From Trileptium ribeirensis (Eukaryota; Nematoda; Enoplea; Enoplida; Thoracostomopsidae), in assembly GCA_030248225.1 (NCBI GenBank), contig JASANE010016261.1, positions 45,382 through 109,381 of the forward strand: 64,000 nt of DNA. Direction: 5' to 3'. The position numbers and the translations under genes are program-made. Of this stretch, positions 44,893-57,900 are shown piece after piece (the stretch's first letter is position 1; each line of letters opens with the position of its first letter). The notes below the pieces were generated by a model that was not told the origin of the DNA, searched no databases, and worked only from the letters and a program-made list of their open reading frames with translations.

Positions 44893-45945
44893 GTTTTTAT
44901 TTCAATATAATTCCAGTTTAGCATTGTTCAGTAACTTAATCTTTTAGGTCTTTATATCTCGGTAGGCAGCTTTTTGAATTTTTAGCTGTTTCTGTTACAG
45001 TAATTATATGGGCATATGAGTTAGACGTATTAGACTAAGCTCTAATGAAAAGATAGATCAAACAAGAAATTTCTCTCACGTGGATTTATCTGACACAGTT
45101 AAATGGCGCTATATCTTTAGGATTAAATGTAGGTAGATTCATAATCGTTAACAAACAGACCTACGGGATATTATTTCAATGGATAACGGGTTTCATACTG
45201 AAAAATTGATATCCCATGACAATGTTTGAAAACAACATTTTAAAGCCCGAACTAATTTATGTACCGTGCAATGATTGGTTTAAACTAAGCGCATTGTTGG
45301 ATTAGTGAGAAGGACGTACTCAAGCCACTGAACTATGCAGGAGCTGCTGTTTGGTTTCTTGAGGCACCGCGCGAAACGAACGACTAACAACGAGTACATA
45401 CATGCGCAATGCGACAAACTTAGTTTGCAGAGTGTGATGCAATATGCGCTGATGTCAGTTGCAGAGTTGAACATGAAAGGGCTAACTATCATAACACTGC
45501 TCACATTTACTTCAAATACTCATAAATTTTCATATTATTTGCTTCTCCACTCTCTAAATTTTTTCTTGAAGTTTTAAAAAATAACTCTGTCGAATTCCTT
45601 CATGGTTTATAAAATTGGGAAACTCCATGGATTACATGGAGCATTATGAAAATGATCTAAACTCAGTTATCCAATATTAAAGCAGTTATCCAATAAATTT
45701 AACAAGAAATAAAGTCCACTGTGGCTCAAATTTCTCATAGGGAAATCTTAGGGGAGCCCGATTTGTTTGGAATGCCAAAGTTGCCAATATTCCAAGCCCT
45801 CCAGCTATCCAATTTCAAGAAGCCAACAATAAATGTATTTTTGTGTTTATAAGATATTCAGGACTTCCTTTGAACAGACTGAACACAAGGAAGACAATTT
45901 CAACGACATTGCGTAATCGGTACACTAATAGTATATATGTGTGTA
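44893..45945. other. Non-coding
   Basis: No supported gene; an 80-codon frame at 45335-45577 is unsupported. Confidence 0.4.
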
Positions 45946-45954
45946 TTGCTTAAA

Positions 45955-46355
45955 CCAAGAGAGCATTAGGGAAGAGTAGTATGACACTTCCCTGCACTCA
46001 CATGTTAGCCCGTGTTTGATGATACGGGCGTTTTCGGCCTGATCGCCCCCAGTTTCTGGGGGGCAGCTCGGACCGTCCCCTAATTTCCGGGGGTAGGTCG
46101 GACTGCAAAATATCTGAGGGGCCGGTTTATAAGCAGCTGCTGGTTCAACCGACCCCCCACCCTAAGAAATTGGGGAGGGGTCCGGCCTACCTCCCCAAAA
46201 AACTGGAGGTCCGAGCTACCCCCCAGAAACTGGGGTGGGGGTCAGTGCATCTCGACCCCCCAGAAACTAGGGGGTCAGCACGAAAACGCCCGTATCGTCA
46301 AACACGGGCTAACATTAGAGTGCATGGAAGTGTCATACTCTTCCCTAATGCACTC
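45955..46355. mobile_element. GC-rich TIR element with 9-bp target duplication
   Basis: Terminal inverted repeats of about 75 bp (GCATTAGGGAAGAGTAGTAT at the left; GCATTAGGGAAGAGTATGAC in reverse complement at the right, both continuing to GTTAGCCCGTGTTTGA-like sequence). TTGCTTAAA directly repeats at 45946-45954 and 46356-46364, an apparent target duplication of 8-9 bp, as in hAT or Mutator-like elements. The interior is made of short inverted CCCCCAG(A/T)(A/T)(A/T)CTGGGG-type blocks. No coding capacity. Confidence 0.8.
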
Positions 46356-46364
46356 TTGCTTAAA

Positions 46365-47590
46365 TTTTGTTAACCCTTTTTTCCTAAGCCAAAATATAGT
46401 TTATACAATCTTGTATAAATTTTTAGGCATACCGCGGATTTAATTTAGACCGCTCGGGTACAAGTTTTGTACGCTAGCCACTACTTGTAGCTATTGCTCG
46501 GTTGATTAAAAACCTCATAATGCGAACGACTAACATCTCATGTACAAACGTACGTCGAACGACAAACTCGGCAAATGGAAGGGTTAATTGAGCAGCTGTC
46601 TAAATTTTTGATTAAACATAGGACATATCCCAATATGTTTCTTAAATCGTTGGAAACCAATTTATAGAAGCGAACCATCCGGTTAGGTTTGTAACTCTCT
46701 ACCACAGATGTTACATAGGTGCAAAATGTCACCTTTTGCCGGCGCTCTCACAAAGATTAACAGAATAATTATTACTAATAGCAAGTTTGACTAGAAGTTC
46801 GAGATATCAAGTAACGATATGTCAACACATGATTTTGCAATAATATTTTTGTTGCTTTTGTGTATTAAAATTTGCGTGTCTGGTAATCGCTAAAAGTGCA
46901 ACTTAAATAATTTACGCAGTACATGTTTCCTTACGAATGTAATTAATTTGTTAAACAGCGAAACGTCTTGAATTATTTATATGCGTAAAGGTTGTTCATT
47001 GTCCATGGCAGCAAGTATTGCTAGCTACTTAGGCTAGGATCGTTGGCTTTTATAAATACTGTATAAGTGCAAAATTTAATCTATAATATATACATAATAA
47101 CTTGTACTGTTAAGCATTTTAGACGTCGCCGCTAAATAAGTAAATTTCTAACTGATTAAACAAATTTTCTATAATTAAAATACAGCTTGGGCAGTAAGTA
47201 GTATTCTGCAGCGGCATTGCTAATCTAATGTAACCATTAGAAGGAGAATATCGCTAGCTTCTAGCCTCAGTCATTCAGCTATTACTTTAAGCAATTTCGA
47301 ATACTAAAGTTATTGCACTTCGGTGCAACACTTGAAGCGAACATAGCTGCATAATGTGAATTAGTCGTTGTTACCTAGGATTTCCAATCCAAGTTTTGAA
47401 GTAAAAGCAATACAGCACACTTAATTATAATGGACGTATCTCTGCAATAACAACTATACGCCTATCTTTTTACCTGTTTATCAGTAAGTAACATTTTTGA
47501 TTATTTTTTGTTATTCGGTTATAAGTTCTGAAATATTAATGGAAGAATTTATCATTTTTACATATTTATGACCTCTGAAAGACAATACAC
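46365..47590. other. Non-coding
   Basis: Nothing supported. Confidence 0.4.
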
Positions 47591-47823
47591 ATTACTGCCC
47601 GATTCTATCAAGTAGATGACTGTAATGGAATCACTTCAATCTTTCAGTGGTATAGTCATAAAATTCAACACAATCTTAGTTTGTAGCCGCTGTGTTTGTC
47701 ACTAAAATTACTGCCCGGTTCTATCAAGTAGATGACTGTAAGGGAATCACTTCAATCTTTCAGTGGTATGGTCATAAAATTCGACACAATCTAAGTTTGT
47801 AGCAGCTGTGTTTGTCACTAAAA
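47591..47823 (+). repeat. Tandem duplication, two 116-bp units
   Basis: ATTACTGCCCGATTCTATCA starts at 47591 and again (with GGTT for GATT) at 47707; units are almost identical through to TTTGTCACTAAAATT. The second is followed by unrelated sequence. Confidence 0.9.
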
Positions 47824-48715
47824 TTTACATCTATGAGCTACTGCCTCTCCTGAAACAATTTTTTGATGATAATGAAAGAAACACAGGAGCCGCTACAACA
47901 ACGCCTCAATGAAAACTATCTGTAATTTGTCGATTGAAAACAAATCGAAAAACTGCTTAAAATTGTCATGACGGATAATTGAAAACGAGTTACTGAACCC
48001 AAATCCTTAAGCAATGGTCAAACGGACGCGCAAATTAATAAATTAAGTTCCTTGACGGATCCTCGAAAAGGCACTAAAACTGTCATCTGAAGTAAATCGT
48101 ATATTCTTTGTTCGAAACCAAGCATTTGTGGATAATCTCAAACATTTTACAGAAAAAACCTGCCGGAAGTTTAAGCATTTGCATTACAAGCACAATTTCT
48201 GTTCACCAGATTGTATAATTGAAAAAAATGAAATCGATCATCTCAGCTGCTTTGCTTGAAGGCTTATTTGAATAATGTTGTCAAAGGACTATTGTATAAG
48301 ATGTAATGCTGCATCTTAGACGGTACAACCAAAAAAGTCAAAAGGTGATTAAGCCTTGACAAGCGGTGCACCGAGATTTTACGACCGGATGCTTGCTATA
48401 ACTTGTATAGCTAAATAAATCCTTCTTTTATGCGACTGCTAAGCTCCTAAATTCAAAAAGTCTGTTTTATATATTACACCATAACAATAATATTGTTACT
48501 GTTCAGTTGTGTGACAGTTTATTCTTTATTAATGTTGTGTCATTTTTCATTATCTGTGAATGAAATGATTTATAAGTTCCTTAGGTTTTTTGTTTCGACA
48601 AATTCAAATCTAATTCCAGAATGGCCAGTCTTTTACATTATCTATACAGAGTAATGTGTCTTTAATAAATGAAAATAATTTGGCAAATTGGTATTGATCA
48701 ACTTATCGAAAAAAA
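47824..48715. other. Non-coding
   Basis: No supported gene. Confidence 0.35.
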
Positions 48716-49171
48716 TTAAACGAAAGCAGTGAAGGATACAATAGCAAACTGAAACCTATACATTCTCGCAAAATAAAAAATTGCGTACATATTGTATATA
48801 TTGTGCTTAACCAATTTATAGGATCGCCAAATATAACATTTCCCTTTATTAGAAAATAATGTGATTTTTTTGCATATGTCATATTCAGTAATTCCATAAG
48901 TGTTGCTCAAATGTTTATCATAAATCAAATCAGCCATTTCCAAGTAAAAGAAGATGTCAACAATATTTACTCTCAATTTGAACAAAAGCAGGGCTACAAA
49001 CTGTTTTTCATTGGCAGTAAGGATTCGGTTGTGATATTTGTATATATTGTTGAATTCCTTCCTAAATAAAATACGCACTATTAAAAGGTGGATGAAAGCG
49101 TGGAACCAAACCGTATTTATAAGTGACAAATAAACATTATACGCATGGTGTTGGTCCAGAAAAAATGGCAT
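48716..49171 (-). CDS. Unrecognised 151-codon ORF
   Basis: The longest open frame outside the retroelements in the right half, from an ATG at 49171. It is rich in Phe, Tyr, Ile, Asn and Lys, as expected of AT-rich random frames, but contains a more mixed central part (ANEKQFVALLLFKLRVNIVD). I see no domain, no clear signal peptide and no flanking regulatory signal. It could be a chance frame, a decayed transposon gene or a lineage-specific gene. Confidence 0.2.
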   Translation of the reverse strand: MPFFLDQHHAYNVYLSLINTVWFHAFIHLLIVRILFRKEFNNIYKYHNRILTANEKQFVALLLFKLRVNIVDIFFYLEMADLIYDKHLSNTYGITEYDICKKITLFSNKGKCYIWRSYKLVKHNIYNMYAIFYFARMYRFQFAIVSFTAFV

Positions 49172-49177
49172 TGACAC

Positions 49178-50342
49178 TATTGTTGTCTCAGGAAAGGATT
49201 ATTCGGCTTATATCATTACTACGACGATGATGATTTATGCTGTTTCATTATGAAAACCTTAGCTCACTAAGTATACCATTACAAGGTTACATGCGATGAC
49301 GTAACAATCTGAACTGATTCTGGCATGAAAATGTGTATTGTTCAACCCCTGCTTGCCAGCAGAAAGAGATACTGGCAAATTATTTTCCATACATGTGTCG
49401 TGCTATGATCGCATCACATTCTGAAAATGAGCAACTTCAGCCAATCTGCTCCTGAATTGTGGTTGTTGTAAATGAAATTGCATTATAGTACTGTATATCG
49501 CAGCTAGGCAATAAAAATTTATTCAGTAACAATGATAAACGATATTTTGCTACATTTCTACCGTTTGGTAGCTATTCACCGAGGGTGATGACGCGTCGTT
49601 GATAGCCATTTTCAAGACATATTTGGTATAGATGTCATGCCTGCGTACCTTCTGCAGTGAAGCTGAAAACGGAATCACAATTATATTACGGAATTAATGT
49701 CAGCATAGACCTAGGGTAAACACTCAGTGATAGTAAGTATTTAATGTTTTTTAATTAATACTACGTTAGTTTAAACAAATTTTATGCAAAAAAACTTTAT
49801 TTGTTAGTCTTAACAATGCCTTTGGCGCATCGGGTAACGTAATATCGAAAACAAGCAAGAAAATGAATCCATGTGAAACAAAAATTGTTTATTGTAAAGA
49901 AATTGTGCTTTTGTCGGTCCGAACACTTAGACCTCATACGGTATAATACAGAAAACAGAAATAGAACACCCATTGTTTTGGTACAATGGCTTACTAAAAA
50001 CTATGAAAACAAAATGTCCTTTAAAATATGTGTGGTAAAATTGATTTATTTCTTTCAAAAGAAAAGATATAAACAAAAGGTTACGATAATCCATTCTATG
50101 TTGTGCTTAAATTTTTGAACATTCGGAAACGTAGCAAAAACAGGTGAACGAAGCATCCCTTAATAGGATAATGATTTTGTGCGACACCAGTCAATATCCA
50201 TATGCATATCAATGATTCAACCATTTGTAAATTGATTTTGTACTTAACCCGTAATCCGACTAAGCTGATTTTACTACCATTCGACTAAAATCTCAATACG
50301 GCTGGAACTAAATATGAAACTATGCGTTTATCAAGAATATAT
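49178..50342. other. Non-coding
   Basis: Nothing supported. Confidence 0.4.
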
Positions 50343-50545
50343 TTTTTGAAATCTTGGATACCAAAGGACAACCATAGGGATCCTGCAAAAAGCGAAAAAC
50401 TTATCGTAAATATTGCCGAATGGGTATTTTTTTAATATCTCTGTCGATCTGAGTTAAATGATAACAAATTGTTGTTATGTATGTTATGTTGCTGTAAAAT
50501 TTATGTTGTATCTCCAAAATTGACAAATTTCGAACTAGAGAATTC
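50343..50545 (+). repeat. Dispersed repeat shared with 6430-6595
   Basis: GGATACCAAAGGACAA, AATGGGTATTTTTTT and CCAAAATTGACAAATTTCG occur in the same order as at 6430-6595, with diverged spacing. Confidence 0.45.
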
Positions 50546-51899
50546 TTGGGAAGACCCTGGTATGAAATAGGTCGCGTTTGGAAATTGCGAAATAACTGTT
50601 GATTATATCTTATCGGCATTTAGTATTTACATAATATTTATCCACAGCTGATCGATCTCCAAACCATAGACGTAGCCAAGTGTTACAAACAATGGGCACT
50701 GCCAAAAGGTTTCTAGGTTAAAATATTTGACATGTACCGAACTTCGAAATTAAAGAAAATAATTGTGATGTAAATCCCTAATTTGAACACTCTCAAATGC
50801 AAAATCAAATAAGCCCCTGCCACACATATATATAAAAAGTGTGCTACTTATATACAAAATGCAAGCACTCCTGTAACGAAATATAAACTCATTGGTTTTT
50901 GCAAGCTCACTGAATTTATGAAAAATGAATTATGCCGCAAAATTCGTTTAACTTGTCCTTCAGTTTGTTACATTTGAAGAAGTTAGAGCAGAGCAACGAA
51001 ACCACATCATGATTCTTGGGATTCAATTAAAATTTTATTTTCACAGTTTAAATCTGGAAATTAGCAAACGATTAGAATTCAGTGTGGTTTTCCATTCGGC
51101 ATATTAACGATATTTCAGCAAGTCATATGACGTAGTAATGAGTACAGAAACAATGTTATATTCAAAAAAAGCAATCAAAGAATAGAAGTATTACCAAACA
51201 TTAACAACTGCTTCACAGATACAGAGCGATCAAATGTATATGCATTTTTTCAACTGCAGCTAAATTTATAAATATAAGTTTGGTTTTCCAAAAGCAGCAA
51301 CTAAGATTTGTATTTTCACGATTTCAGTTTTGAACAAGCCACTGGGAACAATTTTGTATCCGACGGTACGTTAAAATTAAAAAATCTTAATAAAGCCAAT
51401 TTTAATAATTAGTATGCAATCCTAACTTGCCAAATTTTATTTCTGAAAAAGCATCATCTGTCTTTCTTTTTATGAGGCCAAAAAGATGGTAATGCCTACA
51501 GCATGGCCTCTGCATGTCAAGTAATGCCCCCATGTTCCTAGGTCTCAGATTTAGTAAATATTTATGACCCGCAAAAATACCATGTTGAACAGTCCAGTAA
51601 GCCTTAAAATAATTATAAAAGAATATATTTCAATTCGTCTTATCTAAATTCTAAATCTTTTCAATTTTTCAATTCGTCAGCATTGGTTTTATGCATGTTA
51701 TTAACGTATTTATGCATGTAATTAATGAGAATTCAACGAATCAAACAGCATTTTAAAAGCGAGATGATTTTCTGATTTAACTTTTTACACCAAAACAATT
51801 AGCTTATAATGACAAATTATTTTACATGGTCGAAAAACATACGTACACCGAAATTTTAGTACAATAATTTGATTTCACCCTTTCAACTCTTCTACGAGT
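50546..51899. other. Non-coding
   Basis: Nothing supported. Confidence 0.4.
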
Positions 51900-52940
51900 A
51901 CCATGTAAAACTCGTACATCCTGTGTCATAGTCGGGCCGTCGGGAAAGAAACAGACTCTTCAACCTGGGGCAACTTGGGTAAGGACTGTGTGGACACCCT
52001 GCAGGACGAAAATCTAGACCAGTCAAGTGGTGGATGAACTCCCAGTAGCCAACGACCATCCAGTGACTGCTGATACACTCAAAATGCACTGCAAAACTAC
52101 TACTGATACCATACCGGATCGGTCGGAGCCTACATCAACAATGGCTGCGCTGGGTCTTGGTGCCGACATGCGAGCCAGTGGAAAGTTGGGAAAGTTGCTT
52201 TGACGACACTGTTGCTATTGGGTCTTTCAAATGTGAGATCTTTGTCTCTGACTGGAAAGATAGAAATCATAGCAATGGAACTGCATACTATCAGATAGAA
52301 CGTGGTGGGAATATCGAAAATTTAATGGACTGGTACAGGAAAATACACTACCACGGAAGGTCATAAGTTGTGGTACTGTGGACAGGTAAAGAAAAAACAG
52401 CGTGGAGTAGTATGTATAGTGGACTCGAAAACTGCAAATGCTGTGCTGGAATGTACACCAGTTTCAGAGAGAATAATTTAGATTAGGATTGCGAGCGTAC
52501 CACTCAATACTACGATAATTCAAGTCTATGCATCAACAACTGGCTACAAATGCGAAGTTATCGACGAATTCTATGAAGATCTTAAGACGCTGATTCACAA
52601 GACACCAAAGAAAGATCCAGTCATAGCAGCATGCGGCTGGAATTCAAATATAGGAGAAAACCTGAATTATCACTCAGTTGGGAAGTTAGAATATGGTGTA
52701 GCAACGGAGAGCGGATCGAAACTCCTTGAATTGACAGAGAGGCAGAAATTGGTGCTGGCAAATACCATACACAGGCGCAAGACGTCAGGAAGGATAACAC
52801 GGCGTGCACCGTTCGGTGGGACTCAGACACAAATTTGTTACATTTTGATAAATGAGAAATTCAAATCTAGTGTGAACAAAACTAAAACCAGCACTCTCAA
52901 AAACCGCATACTGGAAGCGATCACGACCTCGTTGAAATAA
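51900..52940 (+). pseudogene. LINE-type endonuclease remnant (EEP fold, CFDP2-like)
   Basis: In one plus-strand frame from about 52205 to the TAA at 52938-52940, homology to the apurinic-like endonuclease of non-LTR retrotransposons is visible: LGLSNVRSLSLTGKIEIIAM, VVGISKI, WTGTGKYTTTEGHKLWYCG, KKQRGVVCIV, TTIIQVYASTTGYKCEVIDE, DEFYEDLKTLIHKTPKKDP, GWNSNIGENL and LVLANTIHRRKTSGR. The segment 51900-52110 looks like the element's leader. At least three in-frame stops interrupt it (52284, 52322 and 52479 areas). Catalytic positions are altered: GWNSN where family members have GDWNA-type, and CYILI for DYILI. No reverse transcriptase follows, so it is 3'-truncated and dead. Confidence 0.75.
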
Positions 52941-54119
52941 TTTTAACGTTGATTGTAAAATTTGTTACTGGTTTATTTGATTCTGTTGAGGCATTCGACG
53001 GATAAAAACATTATGCATGAGTAAAATTATGTTTCCCTCTCCCGGCTTCGACATGTAAAAAATTTTTTTCAAAATGTTTTTCAGCGAAAAACGGTAAAAT
53101 TCTTAATAAGTGGCCTCAAAAATGATGTAGACGTCTTCATTGATGTGGAGGCGTGGCGTCTGTTTGCAATTATTTTTTTCAATTAAATCATTTATCACTC
53201 GCCTTGGTTAGCATATTTATGGATAGTAATGAACGTAAAAAAATTAAATTTGTGTAAAAAATTTCTTGTATAGAAATAAATTGTGTTTTCTACTAAATAG
53301 AACAAACTTTAGTATCTACTGCTGTTGAGCCTGTTGGTGAGCCTGTACTCAAAGCTGTACGAAAACAGTATATACATACACAGATCATGGCACAAATTGA
53401 CTCGGCCACTACACGACAACTAAAACTGAATTAGCAAAACGATTGAGTGCTTCGCCCACTTTATTCAGATCACAGGAGCAATATTGCCAATTAATTTAAT
53501 TTTGATGAGCCAAATACAACAGGACGAGCTGTTTTAATCGATACAAGCAAGATTCTGACTACATTTACATTAATTTAGGCCTGAAAATGTATTAGAACAA
53601 GTATAAATCATGTCATTTTTCCCGCATAGCAGTGTGAATGGCAACTTGAACAAAGTACCTTTTGGGCAAAATATAAATATAAATACATATAACCGAATGA
53701 AATTGCAAAAATTTAATGCTGTTTTTTGTTTGATATAAAAAGTTGTACATAAGATGCTTGTTCTTAAAAATATTTCAAAATATTATATATTATATCATAT
53801 AAACCAAAAAAATAGAACATACGATTATTAACAACTGAAACATTTTTCAAGTTTCGAACATGAAAATGTTAAAAAATATTTATGTAACATGCAAAACATT
53901 TAAAACCAATATAAACCAACAGACTATGGCAATACAAACACCACAATAACCAACAAACCTGGGACACAAATGTGAAGCAGTAGTAAAGCTGTTGGAGCAG
54001 CAGCAATCACATCGCAACAGTAGATACATTGCTGATTAAATATACGTCAAGAGAGGAGAGTATATATCGAAAAGAGTACAAAGATAGTAGATTTGCATAA
54101 CTACCAATAGTATATTTAC
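52941..54119. other. Non-coding
   Basis: A TTATGCATGAGTAAAATTATG at 53010 resembles the terminal repeat of the MITEs nested in the palindrome arms (57587, 58482). No gene. Confidence 0.4.
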
Positions 54120-54122
54120 TTA

Positions 54123-54689
54123 TGCATCATTTACGATAAGATGCGTGCGCCAGAACCAAATTATGTCACGAGTTCAACTCAACTAGCTCGGGTGAACTAG
54201 CTGGACTAATGGTACATTTTTATAGCCTAGCTAGTCTTAATGTGACAAATAGGAGCTTAGCTAGGCTTTGCGGGACAAATGGAGTGTCCGGCTGAACCGC
54301 CAATTGAGAAATTTTATTTAGTATTGTGTTTAGTGTAATAGCATTTTGTTCTATAGTATTTACACATTAATTCTAAGTTATATATTTGTTTTAATATATA
54401 CATTTACCGTTTTAAATTGTATGTCGCTTTTGGGGCATTATTTAGATACGTATAATAAAACGTAATGTTCGCGGACTAAATAGTCTCTGGCTTAAGTTAT
54501 AGGGCTCAGCTGAACGCCTCGTGACAAAAGCACAGTCCGGCTCGACACTGGATGACAAATGCATAGCATAGCTAGGCTATTCAAAATTTTCATAGTCGAG
54601 CTGGACTGTGTGGGTGACATAGTAGCTAGCCCATTTGAACGCGTGACATAATTAGGACCATGCGCACGCATCTTATTGTAAATGATGCG
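54123..54689. mobile_element. MITE family A, copy 3
   Basis: It starts TGCATCATTTACGATAAGAT and ends ATCTTATTGTAAATGATGCG. It is closest to copy 1 (32346-32918) through AATTATGTCACG, GTACATTTT, AACGTAATGTTCGCGGAC and GAGCTGGACTGTG. TTA precedes the left end; the right flank is TGT, so the duplication is not preserved or the end is mutated. Confidence 0.85.
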
Positions 54690-54979
54690 TGTATATTGTA
54701 CATGTGTAGTTTTATATACATGTCCTTGTCACTATTACTGCATTCTATAGCTAAGATGGGCAAATGAAACCAAAATTCGCTGAAATTGCGCCTTATGTTG
54801 GTCGGAAATAAAAAATTCTCGGGTCAAATCAAACTTTTAAAGGTCAAACTTTCGAGAATGATGTGGTAATATGTTTCCATGGCCAAGGGGCAGTCCGCCA
54901 TTCCTCTATAGGGCGACCTCAGTATTTACATATGTACACACGATGTAGAATATACAGGTCACCACAGCGCATGCAACAT

Positions 54980-55300
54980 AGATGTTCGCGAACTCAAACT
55001 AAAAATTATACATTCGCGAACATAAATGAACACTGAATATAATGAAACATATCAACATCATAGAAACTGTATAATGTGATTGTTCGCGAACAGTGATTCT
55101 ACGATAAGCACAATATAGTTAATATAATCGTGTGTCAACTTCACAATTATTTTAAAAATGAAAAATTTTATATTATATTTTACCGCGTTTAAATATAGAA
55201 TTTGTAGTTTAGCTAACACGAAAGGTTCGTCGTGTGCTTAGGTGCACTGTTCGGAAACAATATGGCAAAACAAGAAGCCAAAGTTTGTACGTTCGTGAAC
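54980..55300. repeat. Cluster of palindromic GTTCGCGAAC motifs
   Basis: GTTCGCGAAC or ATTCGCGAAC occurs near 54984, 55012 and 55084, with a GTTCGTGAAC variant near 55292, in both apparent orientations within 320 bp of otherwise AT-rich DNA. The same core occurs in MITE family A copy 2 and in the palindrome arms. Confidence 0.6.
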
Positions 55301-57161
55301 AATAGTGTGTTATAACTGAAACCGCTGCTAACTCGTTATATCGCATTTTAGCATGAGTTAGTAATCCGACCAAATTATGTACTTTAAAGATTTGAATGCA
55401 TTCTCCAGAAGGCCAAATTTATGTTAGCTTATACTGGTATGATTGCTCTGGACAACGAACAAGCGATTGCCAATCGCTAACGACAACAGAGGATGGTAGG
55501 GCACGCAGCTTAAGTTTACACATACATTATTGTGCCTGCGCTGGCCTGTTACTGCATGCTGATGTAGTATACTTCTTTTAAGGAAATAAAAACCTTTCAT
55601 ACAGTGTAATTTGTGGAGAGCAGATTTTGAAGTGATAACTAAAGTACTTTGATAACTTTCATTACGCGATCTGAACAGTTCCATTCATTTGTGCAGTAAA
55701 ATTATCGTGATCATTCAAGTACCAAGAAATCAAATAATAACATGTAGAGAGGACATCTGGTCTCGCTCCAGCAGCAACTTATTTCCGGCTTAGTGATACA
55801 CAATATCCATTGATACGGCACATAGCAAATTACACTGACTTGAGTGTTAACTGATCTTCACGATCACAAATTCCCGTCTGTGATGAAATGATCGAATGCG
55901 GCACAACTCAGTGACAATAAGTTAGTGTTGAATAGGAGCAATGTAACTAAAACACAAAATCATGCACCTAAAACATGTTTTCTTGCTGCACAAATATTTT
56001 AATACTATGGCTTACATCATATGTGTTTATAGGGTATAGGGGCGCAAGCCCCTCCCCCCCCCCCAAAGATCGGGACCCTCTAGGCCACCAGTACCTCCAG
56101 CAATTACAAACAAAATCACAACACTATTAAGAAACATTGCGGATCAATGGAAAAATTATTGGTTACTCCCTTGCTTCATCCCCTGCTCAGCATACCGGAA
56201 CCCAGCTCGGACACCCATTCCTTAAATTCATACAAACTATAGTTCGGCTAAAGCTATATGCGTATTTGCTAAAAATTATTTTGCACCTAAATAAACTAAA
56301 TAATCGTAGCTTATGAGACCCAGTGGATAGAAACTGTATTTGACGAAAATTATTTTGCAGCCCAATAAATATGTTCTATATAAGTCATCGCTTATTATAA
56401 AGGCTACCGCGTGATTATTAAAGCAATGCAGACATTCATGAATAAGCCTTCGGGGTAAACGTCATAATGTGAGAAAGAGCTGTAAGCTGTATTTTATAAA
56501 ATATCATAGATTCCTGTAGATTTACGAATTTCCGGTGAAAGATGTTAATGTAAGATATCAATTAAAAAAAATTTGATATTGTTGCTTTCTTTACACAAAC
56601 TTAAATATGATGTATTCGAAACAAAATATAAGATCCTATATTTTATAATATGTTATATATTCCAATAGATTTATTAATTTCCGTGAGAATAATGATTTAT
56701 ACTGGAACAACGACAAGCTGCGTGTACAGATATTGTAACTGATTTCCAATGCGAGTCTCGATCTTAAGTTGATTGTAATTCCATTTCCAGAAAAATGACA
56801 CCAAATCCACTCATTTTAAAACGATCGTTATAAACTCGACTTTACTAGATTTAATATCAAATTGTTTTAATTCGCCTTTTTGGACGCCATATTAAAATCT
56901 GATACATGTTAAGTACCTACACTGATTTCGGACCTGTTTGATTTGTGTGGCTGAATTTAAATTCACTCACTTGTTAATATTATGATGGAACTGAATACGG
57001 TTTCACTTCATTAATTGAAATCAAATTTTCTATTATGCTACTAAAATCACTTTTGTTAACGAAAATGGAACCAATTTCATTTAATTAAACAGATAACCCT
57101 TACTCATTATTGATAAATTGGAAAAACACCAGGGGGCTTTCTGAAAGAATTGCGTTATAAT
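55301..57161. other. Non-coding
   Basis: No supported gene. A C-run of about a dozen bases near 56050 is the only notable compositional feature. Confidence 0.4.
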
Positions 57162-57586
57162 GATGCTACAAATATAAAATGGTCTATGTATAAGCTACTG
57201 AACGATAATTAGCTTTTAATGACACGCCACAACCAACTACTCAAGTTTAGAATACTGATTTATACCGTGATTTGATTTTTTGAAGTCACAATTAGTGTAG
57301 GCGCAACTTTTCAAATTTGAAGATTGTGTTCAGCAGCGCTATTACAAAATATCATCGGTTACAATGAACGTAAATAACAAAAAGATATATTGAGTTTAAT
57401 AATGTTAAAGGAATTTCGACAATAAAAAGGTCCCACGAATGTAGCAAAAATGCAAAACAAAACCTATGCATTTTTTGGTTCTAATGATTGATTATACATA
57501 ATTACGACAAAAATAATAAGTATTTTATCAAGTATTAGATGTATTAGACACAACTTTACTCAATACTGATTTTCTTTCAAAAATTA

Positions 57587-57900
57587 TGCAGGAGTAAATT
57601 TAAAATGCGTCGCCAATAATCTTATTTTGACACGATGTTCAAAATGTTGTTAGACAACAAAACGCGAATTTCAATAGCCGTATCCAATTTATTTTTCCGT
57701 TCCAAACGCCGTTAGCGAATGCAATTCGGCCCCTGTACCTAAACGGCAATGTGCTCACGAACATTTTCAAATTATAAAATATGTTAAATAATTTCTGTTC
57801 TTTTGTACAAAAATGAAATTTGTGTTGAGTGAACAGCGGAATCACATTTGCTTTTGACAAAAGAAAATGGTAAGCGTCGTAGCTTAATTTTACTCAGGCA
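57587..57900. mobile_element. MITE nested in the left arm, TTA-flanked
   Basis: Termini TGCAGGAGTAAATTTAAAAT and, in reverse complement at the right end, TGCCTGAGTAAAATTAAGCT; TTA at 57584-57586 and 57901-57903. It has a mirrored copy near 63240-63555 in the right arm. Confidence 0.65.

Noticed and set aside
46170..46373. 67-codon frame in GC-rich sequence
   Set aside because: It lies within the MITE palindrome and its reading is produced by the CCCCAGAAACTGGGG repeats.
57639..57860. 73-codon frame repeated exactly at 63282-63503
   Set aside because: Identity is explained by the palindrome arms and the frame lies inside a nested MITE; no coding signal beyond that.
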